Assembly (NCBI GenBank): GCA_016271365.2
Contig: CM028131.1
Coordinates: 283,090,001-283,154,000 of the forward strand
Length of the DNA stretch: 64,000 nt
Direction: 5' to 3'
From: Neoceratodus forsteri
Lineage: Eukaryota > Chordata > Ceratodontiformes > Ceratodontidae
Part shown: one piece after another, positions 53,910-64,000 of the stretch
How the letters are laid out: each line of letters starts with the position of its first letter
Numbering within the stretch: position 1 is the stretch's first letter
Translations under genes and position numbers: made by a program
The notes under the pieces: generated by a model
Database searches by the model: none
What the model saw: the letters and a program-made list of their open reading frames with translations, nothing else
What the model was told of the DNA's origin: nothing

Positions 53910-55275
53910 TTGATGCAGCCCCTGCACCATTTTAGTTACCCTTCTCCACTCTGTCTATGTCTTTTCTAAGGTACGGCCTCCAGAATTGGACACAATACTC
54001 CAGGTGGGGTCTCACAAGTGAGTGATACACTGGCAACACCTCCCTCTTCCTGCTGGATATATCTCTCCCTACATGTCCCAGCATCCCATTGGCTCTTCTC
54101 ACTGCTTTGTCACACTGCCCTGCCACTTTGAGGTCATCAGTTATGATAACCCCAAGGTCTCTTTCCTGCTTAGTGTCTGTCACTACTCCCCCCATCCTAT
54201 ACTCCACTCCTGGGTTCCTATGCCCTAACTGCATGATTTTGTACTTTTTGGTATTGAACCCCAACTGCAAACTCTTGACCACTCTTCGAGTTTCTCAAGG
54301 TTCCTATGCATTCACTTCACCCCCTCTTGAGTGTCCACACAATTGCAGATTTTGTTGTCATCTGCAAAAAGGCATACCTTTCCTTCCTGTTATTTTGTAG
54401 TGTCACTTATGAAGACATTGAAGAGGACCAGTCTCAGTACTGAGCCCCGTGGCACCCTGCTGGTAATTTTCCCCTCATTAGAATGAGTGCCGTTAACCAC
54501 CACCCTCTGTCGCCTATCCATTAACCAGTTTCTAACCCAATTCACCACTTTGGATCAAACCCCTAGGCTGCTAACTTCTTCATCAGTCTCCTGTGCTGCA
54601 TACTGTCGAATGCCTTTCCAAAGTGCAGATAGGCCATGTCCACTACTCTCCCCTTATCTATTTCCCTGGTAACCCAGTCAAAGAAATCAATCAGATTAAT
54701 TTGTCGTGACCTCCCCCCCTTGAATCCATGCTGCCCTTGGTCTTGCAGCCCATTAGATTCAAGATATTCTACCAGCCTTTCCTTTAACAGGGTTTCCATT
54801 AATTTCCCCATCACTTATGGGAGACTGACCAAACTATAGTTGCTAGCCTCCTCCCTGCTGCTGCTCTTATGGAGTGGGACCACATCTGCTCTGCTTCAAT
54901 CCTCCAGAACTATGCCTTTTCCTAGTGAACTGTTGAATAAGGCCATCAGTGGGGTAGCTAACACCTCTCTGAGTTCCTTTAGCACCCTTGGGTGAACCCT
55001 GTCTGGTCCCTTAGTCTCATTCACTTTCAGAGCTGCAAGTGCCTTTAGGACTCTTTTCTCTGAAAATGGACTTGTATCACCTCCCCTCTTTGTTTCTGCT
55101 GTGCCCTGGTGGTGCCCCTATGTGAAAACTGTGCAGAAGTACCTGTTCAGGATGTCTGCTTTTTCTTGATCTTCTTCTGTGCAGTTTCCCCCTACCACCC
55201 TCCTTATCATCATTATCACTCCCCTTGCTTTCCTCTTCTCACCTATGTACCCGATGAAAATCTTATCCCCTTTAA
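53910..55275 (-). pseudogene. CR1 LINE, reverse transcriptase to C-terminus
   Basis: Minus-strand blocks in gene order: KADILNRYFCTVFT-like residues (about 55150). Then come KLMETLLKERLVEYLESNGL, QDQGQHGFKGGRSRQINLID and VVDMAYLHFGKAFDSMQHRR (54563-54814). Eroded RT motifs with PQGSVLRLVLFNVFISDTT-like and ADDNKIC-like residues lie near 54370-54450. QERDLGVIITDDLKVAGQCD, VYHSLVRPHLEYCVQFWRPY and LRKDIDRVEKG follow (53932-54282). Several frame changes are present. The 3' tail is missing. Confidence 0.87.
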
Positions 55276-56532
55276 ATTGATGGCTGAGGGCTGGCTGGAC
55301 TTCAATGGGTAGAGCAACAAACCACTCCCCAACCAGGCCTTAAAAGGCCCTCCTCCTCCGGGCCAGTCCTCATTCATTTTCTTTGTTACAGCTGGAGGCT
55401 TGGTCCTCCAGGCTGCCCTCCTGATTCCTTGTTTGCGCTCACCTTTCTTTTTGAGCACTTAAACCCTGCTGTCACTCTGACTTATCGCATGCTTCAAATC
55501 TATTGTAGGAGCTTTGTTACTGTACCTTAGGGCACTGACATCTGTTTTCAATTCCTTCACCCGCTACTGCTGCGTCCTTTCTGCCCCCTCCGCTCTCCCC
55601 ATCTCGTCTTCCTCCATCCTCATACCTCCCTCGTCCACTGCTCCTCATCTGTTTGGCTTGTGCTTCCCTTCCTTCAGCCGCGTCTTCTTTTACCATACCG
55701 GTGCTCTGGTGTGATGTCACCTGCCTGGCTCTGCTCCGCTCCTCTGCTCCCCATTCCTCATTTTTCTTCCTCCTCTCATCAGCGCCTCCACACTCCTATT
55801 CTTGACTGAGTTGCTCACTGTGTGCTCTCTCTTCCTTGGGCTCCTCCCGCTCCTGGCCTCTCTCATCCATTTCTTCAGTTCTTTGCTCGGGCTGCGCTCT
55901 ACATCCTGCCCATCTGCATCTTTACCGGCATGTTCAATCATGTTTCCATTTACTGCCCCCACTTCTCATTTCTTTTCTGTACACCACTGCCATTTTATAG
56001 TTCTGGGTGCTTTGGCCCTCAGTGTTTGGCCACTCGGGAGCTGATGTGTGGCCTCAACTCTGAGGTGCCCCTGATGTTGACGGGTGTGGTGGTGTGGTGT
56101 GCGGACATTTCTGGATTCCATCGGCTGTTGGACCTTACCTTGTTTTTTCTCTGTAGCTCATCTGCCTCACCTGTCTGTTCTGCTGAATGGCCCTGCTACA
56201 GCTGCTGGCCTTGACTCCCCTTATTATGTCTTGCCCCTTTCATCATTTCACCCCATGTTCCTTATTCCTCAGTTCTGTCTTCCACTATCTCACAATCCTC
56301 TCTGTCATTCCACAGAGTTCTATAGTTATCTCAGTCTGCCAGTTTTTAATTCTGTGTTCCTCCTTTCCTCTACCCATCATCTGCTCAGCTTCCAGCTTCT
56401 ATGCTGCATACTTGGTTTTGGGAGTGGCCTAGCCGGGTAGTATCTCCTCTCACCAGCTTCCCCCTTCATCTCATCTGGGATTTGGGCTATCATCTTTTGG
56501 TTGCCTGCCACCCATTTGGTCCTGCTTCTGGC
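55276..56532. other. Pyrimidine-rich interval, identity unknown
   Basis: A C/T-rich plus strand with many long but featureless frames. The start (AAATTGATGGCTGAGGGCTG at 55275-55294) is repeated at 60070-60110 within a similar C/T-rich region. The two intervals may therefore share a source, such as a LINE 5' untranslated region. Confidence 0.4.
55814..55930 (+). repeat. Left arm of a 117-bp inverted repeat
   Basis: CTCACTGTGTGCTCTCTCTT ... GCATCTTTACCGGCA is the reverse complement of 56533-56649 with only two mismatches by eye. Confidence 0.93.
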
Positions 56533-56649
56533 TGCCGGTAAAGATGCAGATGGGCAGGATGTAGAGCGGAGCCCGGGCAAAGAACTGAAGAAATGGATGA
56601 GAGAGGCCAGGAGCGGGAGGAGCCCAAGGAAGAGAGAGCACACAGTGAG
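56533..56649 (-). repeat. Right arm of the 117-bp inverted repeat
   Basis: TGCCGGTAAAGATGCAGATG ... GAGAGCACACAGTGAG pairs with 55814-55930. It ends exactly where recognisable CR1 coding sequence begins (about 56650). Confidence 0.93.
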
Positions 56650-58170
56650 GACTAAGGGTATAACTAGTGACACCACTGACTACCCTCTTCAACAAATCAT
56701 GGGAGGATGGGGTGGTACCCGAGGACTGGAGGAGGGCAGATGTGATTCCCTTCACAAAAGTGGGAGCAAGGCAGAAGCAGAAAACTACAGACCTGTTAGT
56801 TTAACCTCAGTGGTAGGGAAAATGATGGAATCACTTCTGAAGGAAAGAATTGTTGAGTATCTAGAGGCCAGAGGGCTCAGGACCCAAGGCAGCATGGATT
56901 CACAGCAGGAAGGTCATGCGGACAAATCTGATAGATTTCTTTGACTGGGTGACCAAAGTAGTAGATCAGGAGAGGGCTGTGGACATGGCCTACCTAGACT
57001 TTAGCAAGGCATTTGACAGAGTCCCACAAAAGATTAATATACAAGTTAGCCAGCCTGGGAGTGGGTCCCAAGATGACAGCCTGGGTAAAGAATTGGCTGG
57101 AGAATAGGACACAGAGAGTAATAGTAAATGGAGTCCACTCTGAAGAAAGGGGGGTTACTAGTGGGGTACCGCAGGGTTCAGTATTAGGACAGGTCCTCTT
57201 CAATGTCTTTATAAGCGACATTGCAGAGGGACTGGAAGGAAAAGTATGTCTCTTTGCAGATGACACAAAGATCTGCAACAGAGTTGATGCACAAGGTGGG
57301 GTGGAAAGGATGAGAAGGGACTTGGCAAGGATAGGGAATGGTCAAATGTATGGCAGCTTAGATTCAATGCTAGAAGTAAGGTAATGCACCTGGGAAACAA
57401 AACCCAGGGAAGAATACACAATGGGGGTGAGATACTAACAACAACAAAAATGGAAAGGGACCTAGGGATAGTCATATCAGATGACCTAAAGGTGGGCAAG
57501 CAATGTGAGAGGGCAGCAAGGAGGGCTGGGGGGATACTGGGATGCATAGGGAGAGGCATCACCAGTAGAAAACAGGAAGTTATTATCCCTCTGTACAGAC
57601 AGTTGGTGAGACCCCATCTGGAGTACTGCGTGCAGTTCTGGAGACCCAATCTCCACAAAGACATAGACAGGATGGAGGCTGTCCAGAGAGGGCAACTAAA
57701 ATGGTGCAGGGTCTGCACCGGAAGACATATGAAGAGAGACTTAAGGAGCTTAATATGTATAGCCTCGAGGAAAGGAGGGAGAGGAAATGATAGAAACTTT
57801 CAAGTACCTCGGGGAATCAACAAAGTCCAAGAGGGCAGCATCTTTCAAAAAAGAGGTGTGCAAGAACAATGGGGCACAATTTGAAGATAGAAGGGGGGGC
57901 GGCTCAGAGGTAATTTAAGGAAGTATTTTTTCACAGAGAGGGTTGTGGATGCATGGAAAGGCCTTCCAGAGGAGGCTGTGGAGTCAAAAACAGTGGTGGA
58001 ATTCAAGCATGCATGGGACAGTCATAAGGCAATTCTAGGGGTTGGGGGTAGGAAGAAGTAGGCTGCTGGTTAACTAGGATCTGCAGCTTAACCATTAGGT
58101 AGGGAAATGGGCAGACTGGGTGTGCCAAGCGGTCCTTATCTGCCGTCAAAATCTATGTTTCTTATGTATG
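56650..58170 (+). mobile_element. CR1-clade LINE, 5'-truncated with complete 3' end
   Basis: Plus-strand blocks: LFNKSWEDGVVPEDWRRADV, NYRPVSLTSVVGKMMESLLK, ERAVDMAYLDFSKAFDRVP and SGVPQGSVLGQVLFNVFISD. KVCLFADDTKIC carries the catalytic ADD box. MERDLGIVISDDLKVGKQCE, LVRPHLEYCVQFWRPNLHKD, then the 3' region GGGCAGACTGGGTGTGCCAA and tail TATGTTTCTTATGTATGTTT (58148-58167) follow. Frameshifts are few (about 56900, 57040, 57380, 57700), so it is among the younger CR1 copies here. Confidence 0.93.
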
Positions 58171-60400
58171 TTTCTCCCTTGCCATCCGGGCTCCTCGGCT
58201 GCTGTTGGGTTTTATTCCTGTGGTATCTCCCCATGCTCCCTGGGTTGCCGTACTCCCTGGCGACCGGCATGCTGTTTTTTCTTATCTCAGCTGCTTCTCC
58301 TGGACTCTAGTTCAGCCCACTCCATTCTGATTTGACTGCAGGTGTTTCGTGGCCTTCTTCTACTTGGTTAGCTCCCCTCTCATCCGTCCCTCTTCCCCTC
58401 TCCCCATCGCTCGTCTTTAGCTCTGGCCTTCACTGCTCATTGCTCTTGGTTGCACCATGCTGCGCTCTCTTAATTTCATCCTGACTGTGCTTCCCCATGG
58501 TGGGTGCGTGCCCTCCTCCTCCTCCTGTTCCCTCCGGCCTTCTTTCCTCTCCTTCTCTGATCTCTGCTTTCTTTTGGGGGCTTACCTATCCTGCTGTCCC
58601 ACTATATCACCATACCCTACTCATTCACATCGCTTAATGTTCCCTCCTGCATATCGCCCTGCCTACTCATCTCCTTCTCTGACCCCATTCACTCGTTCTA
58701 GTCAAACTTATATAGATGTCCTCCTGGTACTGCTTACCTCACCATCAGCTGCTGGCTTTGCCCAGCCACTCTCACTCCTGTCTTCATGCAATTCTATCCA
58801 TTCCTAATGTGGCTCTCAATGGACCTGGTTGGCATGCACTCCCATAGCTACCGATCACGGGTAGCTTCCTCATGACATGAGTCTGGTTCTCCTTCACTCA
58901 GTCCAACCTCAGGGTCTACTCATTCATATCGATTAATCAAGCATACTTCTCATTGAGTCTTATGCCATCTCAACAAACTGCTCTTCATTCGGAGGCTTGC
59001 CTTCTGTGTTCATTGCCCCTTGGCTTGGGGCTAGCCTGTAGCCAACGGTCTCGATCTGCACCCGCAAAGTCCACATCTAGAGCATGCTAAGCTTGGAGTG
59101 GGATCCTTCTCCCTGGCCCATAGTGAGAATGTCTTCACTTCGGGTGGACCTTCAGTTGTCCCTCATCTCAGAGACACCTCTGGATGTAGAATTTATGACT
59201 TCCAGCTGTGAGGGGTAGGGCTCTCATCATCAGAGCCCCTTTGGCTGCCTGAGTGGGTTCAGAGGCACCCTCTATGCTATTCTCCATCAAGACCGCCTCT
59301 GGTTCACCTGGTCTGTTTCGTAGGTTTGCATAGGCCAGCTGAGTGCCTCAGCAGTCATCTCTCTCCCCTCTTACTTTTGACCATCTAGTTGCAGAGACAT
59401 TGCTCGCAACCCTCAACAGCTGTCCATTTAGAAGGATAGAGTGAGATCTTCCTCTAAATTGGAATATTTTCTTCCTCCCTCGATCTTTACTCTAAATTGC
59501 TGTAGCTGAGCCGTCACTAATCAAAACATCTTTCAGCCTGGAGGGAAGGCGACCTAGGCCTTGGATCCCCAGAGGTTTCCTCCTCAAAGGTTTTTTTTCT
59601 CTCTTCTGTGCCAGTGGTCATAATATTAGATAGAGTTGGAGTTTCCTTAGGTACCTTAGTTTAGTTCCACTGTTGGATGGAGACGGATGGTGGGCCCCGG
59701 CTGTTCCCTCTCTCCTTAGGAAGTCTGCCCTTCTGCATCTTGTCTGCTTTCATTTCATTCATCGTCCTTTTCATATCTCATTCTTCTCATGTCCTTCCCA
59801 TCTACATCTATGACCTTAATTTCCAGTCTCGCTATATTATAGTTTCTCGCCTCTTCGATGCTCGACATCCTTTTGGATATTCTTTTTGGGCTTCTTCCTA
59901 ACCTACCTATAGCCAAAGGAATTATTCCCATGGCACCTATGGGGGGAACCCTCCTCTAGGGTTCCTTGTGTCGTACCCCTACAGGGTGGTATATCCCACG
60001 GATAGAGAGGCAAACAGCCACAATGTGTTGGTCACACAAGCATACATCTCATCCAGTTGCGCAATCCCATTGAAATTGATGGCTGAAGGCTGGCTGGAGT
60101 TCAGTGGGCGTGGGTCAGTCCTCATTTGTTTTCTCGTTGCCCCAACATCCACTCCTCCTACTCTAGCAGCTCATCTTTCTATCCTGTAGTCTTCTTCCTA
60201 AGCTACCTTTAGCCAAGGGAATAATTCCTGTGACACCTATGGGGGGATCCTCCTCTAGGGTTCCTTGCATCATCAGCCGCAATGTATCAAAGTCACACAA
60301 GCATACATCTCATCCAGTTGTGCAAGCCCATTGAATTATCCTTTTGGCTATCCTTTCCTCTGTCTGCACCTTTCCTGCTTCCCTATGTTTGGATTATTAC
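58171..60400. other. Pyrimidine-rich interval upstream of an L2, no gene assigned
   Basis: C/T-rich plus strand with frames up to 116 codons (58457-58807) but no domain or motif I recognise. Position and the 300-bp direct repeats suggest it could be an extended LINE 5' region or an unrelated element. I cannot decide. Confidence 0.4.
59895..60345 (+). repeat. Direct repeat pair, about 297-bp spacing
   Basis: CTTCTTCCTAACCTACCTAT...GGAATTATTCCCATGGCACC...CCTCCTCTAGGGTTCCTTG...ACACAAGCATACATCTCATC at 59890-60070 recurs at 60187-60340 with about 85 percent identity by eye. AAATTGATGGCTGA(A/G)GGCTG lies between the copies and also at 55275. Confidence 0.8.
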
Positions 60401-61918
60401 CTAGAACCAAGATGGCTGCTGGGCTGAGTGTGCTGTCAGCTGCTTAAGCAACTAGTTTATGATTTTTCTTTTTAAAACTTTGTTTTTCTAGTTGTTTTAT
60501 TTGTCGTTTTTACCTGCTTATCAGCTCTGGTTAAGTTTTAAGCTCTCGTGTTCGTGCTGGCACTGGTGAGTTAAAGTAGGTCGGTAAGACCGCATTTAGA
60601 GAGTGAGTGCATTTGAAGCGATATTGGGACGACCAAATAATCTTGTTGCATGTACTGGAATCGTTTTGTTGTCCACCGCTATCCTCAAAACGTGTTGGGC
60701 TGACTAGTTTTTGGATTCTGTATTGTGTTCGTGGAGGTTGCTTGTCAGTGACTTGGAATGGGCCTAGAGTGAGGCATGCTTTTTGGATCTGTTTGGGAGC
60801 TATGAAGACTGTTGGAGTTTAAAAGTAGCTGGTGAAATGAAGATGTGGGAGGACTGGCGCGGTGTGGTGTAGTGAGTTAGTGGTCCCGACCCTGCTAGGC
60901 GTCTATCTACTGGGCGTCTTGGCTACGAGCTGCATACTCTGGTCTGGCCGGGTAGCGGAGGACTGGATTAGTGTACTTTAGGTTCTCTGGGGTATACCGT
61001 GGGTGTGCCTCGGTGGAGTTCTGTAGTGTGGCCGCGGGCATCGGTGGTTTTTGTCCGTGTATGGGATTTTTGGGATCCTGCTCTGTATGCCTGAGACCAC
61101 CGAGAAGAAGACCTTCAACTTCAAATTTTCTGTTGATATTTGCTGCTGAAAGCTTTGGGAGCAGCTGGTAGTTCTCCGGATGCCAGTTTTTCGGAGGGGC
61201 TTCATTGGAAGAATCGACATGTAATGTTTGTATTATTTTTCCCTGCTGAGCAAAGGATGTGATTACCCCAGGTCAGACTGTTTCTTTTCTTTCTTCCTGC
61301 ATATTCTGGTGAAGCAGTGAGAGTGCTTCGCTTTGTATTGAGAACAAATTTGTGCGACTGTTTACTTGCCTATGTGAGAGATAGGCCTGGGACAAATTCC
61401 TCAGGGGTGAGAGCTCTGAGGGTCTTTTCATTATTCCTAGTTTTCAGCGGTGTACAGGTCGAAAGAAACTGAGACTTTGTGTTCATATTGTTATACGCTC
61501 TGCTTTAGGAGTTAAAATTTATCCAGACTGCTTAAGACTTTTCCTGGGGAGTTTGTCTGAAGGGAAATGGACAATTGTTTTATTTTGTGTTAGAAATGGG
61601 ATGTGGGGCTGCCGTTTAAGATATTTAAATAGTTTGCAGCATTGATAGTATTAATCAAATTGGTTGATTGATTAATATCTGTTTTTAAATATTTGGCAGC
61701 GTGTGTTGGGACCGGGCTTCCGTGGTCAGGCGCTATTCCCCCTCTAGGCTGAGGGACCTGCGCCCCTTTGATAGCCCCCCATTGCAACCTGAGGTATATA
61801 GGCGTTGTCATGCCTTGGGGATTGCATGGAGGAGGTGGAGGGGGAGGGGGGTTCCTCGGCTGCGAGGGGGGAGCAGAGTGGGTGAATAAGGGTCATTGGG
61901 TCTAGGAGATGTCCTGGG
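60401..61918 (+). other. Probable L2 5' leader
   Basis: G/T-rich sequence ahead of the endonuclease. The short frames here (60607-60822, 60971-61171, 61701-61889) carry no motif I recognise. An ORF1, if the family had one, is not identifiable. Confidence 0.4.
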
Positions 61919-62899
61919 GTGAAATGGGTCCAGGATAGGGGAGTGCGATGCCTGGTTCCCATACACAAGGGTTCCACTGAGAGTGGGCAAGTGGCCCACT
62001 CCTCCAAGGCCTTTCATCCAACCCAGGTGGTGTTATGCAATGCCAGGTCTACAAAAAACAAGACAGCAATTATTGCTGATCTTGTTGAGTCATCTGACCT
62101 GGCTTGCATTACCGAGACCTGGCTGGACGAGAATGAAGGTCCCATATTGGAATCAGCCTGTCCAGCTGGGTACTTGGTAATACTTCGCCCGAGGTTGGAT
62201 CGAAGGGGGGGGGTCGCTATTTGTTTTAAATCGGAATTGGGTCCTGTGGAGGCTCCAGTGGTGGCCCCTAGATCCTTTGAGTGTATCATGGGAGCAGGTG
62301 TGGGCAGCAGAATTTTACTCATCTACCATCCACCCGGTGATGAGAATATTTTTCTGCAGGAAGTTGCAGACTTCATTGTCGACGTGGTGTTGGAGCCCTC
62401 CAGGTGGTTGGTCCTGGGGGACTTCAGTGCATGGGTCAATGATGAACTCTCGCATTTTGGTCAAAACTTCCTCCAATTAATGATTTTATTGGGCTTCACA
62501 CAGGTTGTTACCACTGCTACCCATATTCAGCGTCACTCTCTGGATCTGGTGTTCACCCTGGGGATGGAAATCACGGAACTGGTGGTGGAACTAGTTGGGT
62601 GGTCTGACCATCACTCCATAAGATTCAATTTCACGACCCCTCTTGTGAGACCTACCCCTTTGGAGATGGTCCAGTACCACCCTTTCAGGGGAGATACCCC
62701 TGAGGGTCTGATGGTGGTGCTGGACCTATCGAATTGGCCTTTGGAGTGCATGGAACCAGATGCCTTAGTGGTGCACTATAATAATATGGTGCTGAGGGCA
62801 CTGGATTCCATAGTGCCTGTCCGTGTTTGCCCCCTCTCCCTTCACCCTCGGTGTCCCTGGTTTGATGGGACATTGAGGGAGTTGAGGAGAATGGAGTGA
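61919..62899 (+). pseudogene. L2 ORF2, apurinic-like endonuclease and linker
   Basis: A 326-codon open frame. QVVLCNARSTKNKTAIIADL gives the first-strand Asn. DLACITETWLDENEGP holds the catalytic Glu region. LVLGDFSAWVND corresponds to the GDFN box, with Ser in place of the Asn. TQVVTTATHIQRHSLDLVFT matches the TH..GH.LDL type block. GWSDHHSIRFNF has the SDH catalytic pair. The linker EMVQYHPFRGDTPEGLMVVL follows. The frame starts with GTG; no ATG is evident before the domain. The enzyme would nick target DNA for priming. Confidence 0.88.
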
Positions 62900-64000
62900 A
62901 GATTGGAACGCTGTTAGCGGAAATCCGGCCTAGAAGGTGACAGACTTAGATTGATGGCCTATTATGTGGACTGTCAATCAGAAATCTCCCGTAAGAAGGC
63001 AGAGTTCCTGTCCCGGGAGATAGCTGCATCAAGAAATTGACCAGCTCAGCTTTTCCAGACCATGGACAGACTGTGCAATCCAGCCTGTCTGCGGGGTTGG
63101 AGAGCCTTTTCACAAAAAAAGTGTGACGAGTTTGCTCGGTTCTTTGAGGATAAGGTGTCATCGATCAGGTCGGAGATCCACGGTATGCGTTCAAATGAGC
63201 GTGGCTGTGATCGATGTGAGGTTACAAGGCCTCGGTCTGCCTGGACAGATTTTGACCAGCCAGCGATCATGGATATCATGAAGATTGTCCAGGGCTTGCT
63301 ACCGACTTGCTGTAGTTTGGATCCTGGTCCCACGTGCCTCCTTGTGGGGTGCATGGATGTGATCGGACCAGTCCTTGCTGAGATAGTGTGGTGCTCTTTG
63401 AACCAAGGGGTGTTTCTGGAGTCTTTGAAAGAGGCTATCGTGACACCCCTTTTAAAGAAGCCTTCCCTTAACCCAGACTGTCTCGCTAACTACAGGCACT
63501 TAATGATCTCCTAATAGTGAGAGATCGGAGGAGCCGTTCGATCTTGGTCCTCCTTGATCTGTCTGCAGCATTTGACACTGTGGACCATGGGATGTTGCTA
63601 GATCACCTGCGGCTGCTCTACAGACTGTCAGGGACAGTCCTCAGATGGTTCCACTCTTTCCTCACAGGCAGAAGTCAGAGGGTAGTCTCAGGAATTTTTT
63701 CCTCTGCTCCCTTTGCTATGTCCTGTGGGGTGCCACAGGGTTCTGTGCTTCCCCCATATTATTCACAGTGTATATGCTGCCGTTGGGAGACATTATAAGG
63801 CATTATGGGCTGAGTTTTCACTGCTATGCAGATGATACTCAGCTCTATATGTCCTTTGTACCTGAACAGAATGACACATTATCAGTCTTTAATAACTGCC
63901 TCGCTGAGATTCAGGACTGGATGAGTGCTAACTGGTTGAAACTAAATCCAGATAAGACTGAGGTGTTGGTTGTGGACCTGGGTCATAGTGTAGAGAAGTT
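62900..64000 (+). pseudogene. L2 ORF2, reverse transcriptase, partial
   Basis: KKCDEFARFFEDKVSSIRSE and [20 protein letters not shown] lead to LANYR at 63497. The expected PISNLPF...STETAL block (present at 35150-35280 in the other L2) is missing, and the frame jumps to LNDLLIVRDRRSRSILVLLD, then LSAAFDTVDHGMLLDHLRLL. MSCGVPQGSVLP, a frameshift, LPLGDIIRHYGLSFHCYADD and TQLYMSFVPEQ follow with the YADD box. NWLKLNPDKTEVLVV ends at the window edge. Confidence 0.9.

Larger units (their letters stand above)
60401..64000 (+). mobile_element. L2-clade LINE, continues past the window end
   Basis: A G/T-rich leader of about 1.5 kb precedes the ORF2-type endonuclease (61919-62660), linker and reverse transcriptase (to 64000). 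It aligns block by block with the L2 at 34265-37660 and also keeps the endonuclease. There is a frameshift near 63755 and an internal deletion near 63497. The 5' boundary is a guess. Confidence 0.85.

Noticed and set aside
55703..56460. Several 80-130 codon frames in the pyrimidine-rich interval
   Set aside because: Both strands and multiple frames are open at once because of C/T bias, and no motif is recognisable.
1..64000. CRISPR array, prophage or bacterial operon
   Set aside because: No regularly spaced short repeats with unique spacers. All protein homology is to eukaryotic retroelements.
1..64000. Host protein-coding exons or tRNA genes
   Set aside because: No frame outside retroelements shows recognisable domains, and no clover-leaf with A and B boxes was seen. 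Short exons could still be missed by eye.

Overview
The window is from the nuclear genome of a vertebrate with a large, transposon-dense genome. I found no host gene, tRNA, rRNA or CRISPR array. Almost everything recognisable is a retroelement: Ty3/Gypsy LTR elements with a PNMA-like Gag, DIRS tyrosine-recombinase retrotransposons, L2 and CR1 LINEs, another LINE C-terminus and a Penelope-like fragment. The mix, and the CR1 3' ends built on TATGTTTC/GTATGTTC octamers, suggest an amphibian. A caecilian is my best guess from memory of similar repeats, at low confidence; a reptile or lobe-finned fish is not excluded.

Left third (1-31356). Two related Gypsy elements lie on the minus strand. Gypsy A spans 103-13740: 3' LTR 103-2170, pol and gag to about 12500, a primer-binding site at 12566-12584 and a truncated 5' LTR. 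Gypsy B spans 15453-31356: 3' LTR 15453-17463, 5' LTR 29574-31356. Each is split by a plus-strand DIRS element (A: 2869-7308; B: about 18887-24579). The two DIRS copies belong to different families, as their terminal repeats are unrelated, yet both sit at the same codon of the Gypsy integrase. Both keep the DIRS terminal architecture: an inverted terminal repeat, a right-hand extension and an internal complementary region. Between the Gypsy elements lie a DIRS recombinase fragment (13741-14375), an L2 tail and a palindromic MITE-like element.

Middle (31357-53900). In order: a Penelope-like GIY-YIG remnant (32465-32960), a strong hairpin (33153-33251), an L2 LINE (34265-37815) with a CR1 inserted in its reverse transcriptase, a scrap of DIRS reverse transcriptase, a solo Gypsy LTR (38021-39625), a tandem repeat of about 400 bp (40370-42140), a LINE C-terminus (42170-43340), several CR1 fragments (44118-49040), a long stretch without recognisable genes, a 60-bp minisatellite (52104-52443) and two adjacent fold-back sequences (52690-53255).

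Right end (53900-64000). A minus-strand CR1 (53910-55275) is followed by a pyrimidine-rich interval holding one arm of a 117-bp inverted repeat. The other arm abuts a plus-strand CR1 (56650-58170). A second pyrimidine-rich interval with 300-bp direct repeats leads into a second L2 whose endonuclease and reverse transcriptase run off the window end.

Nearly every reading frame carries stops, frameshifts or lost catalytic residues, so this is a fossil bed of nested insertions rather than an active locus. The observations most worth following are the identical DIRS insertion point in two Gypsy copies, the conserved DIRS right terminus, the in-frame minisatellite, the fold-back pair and the reverse-complement filler at a CR1 5' junction.
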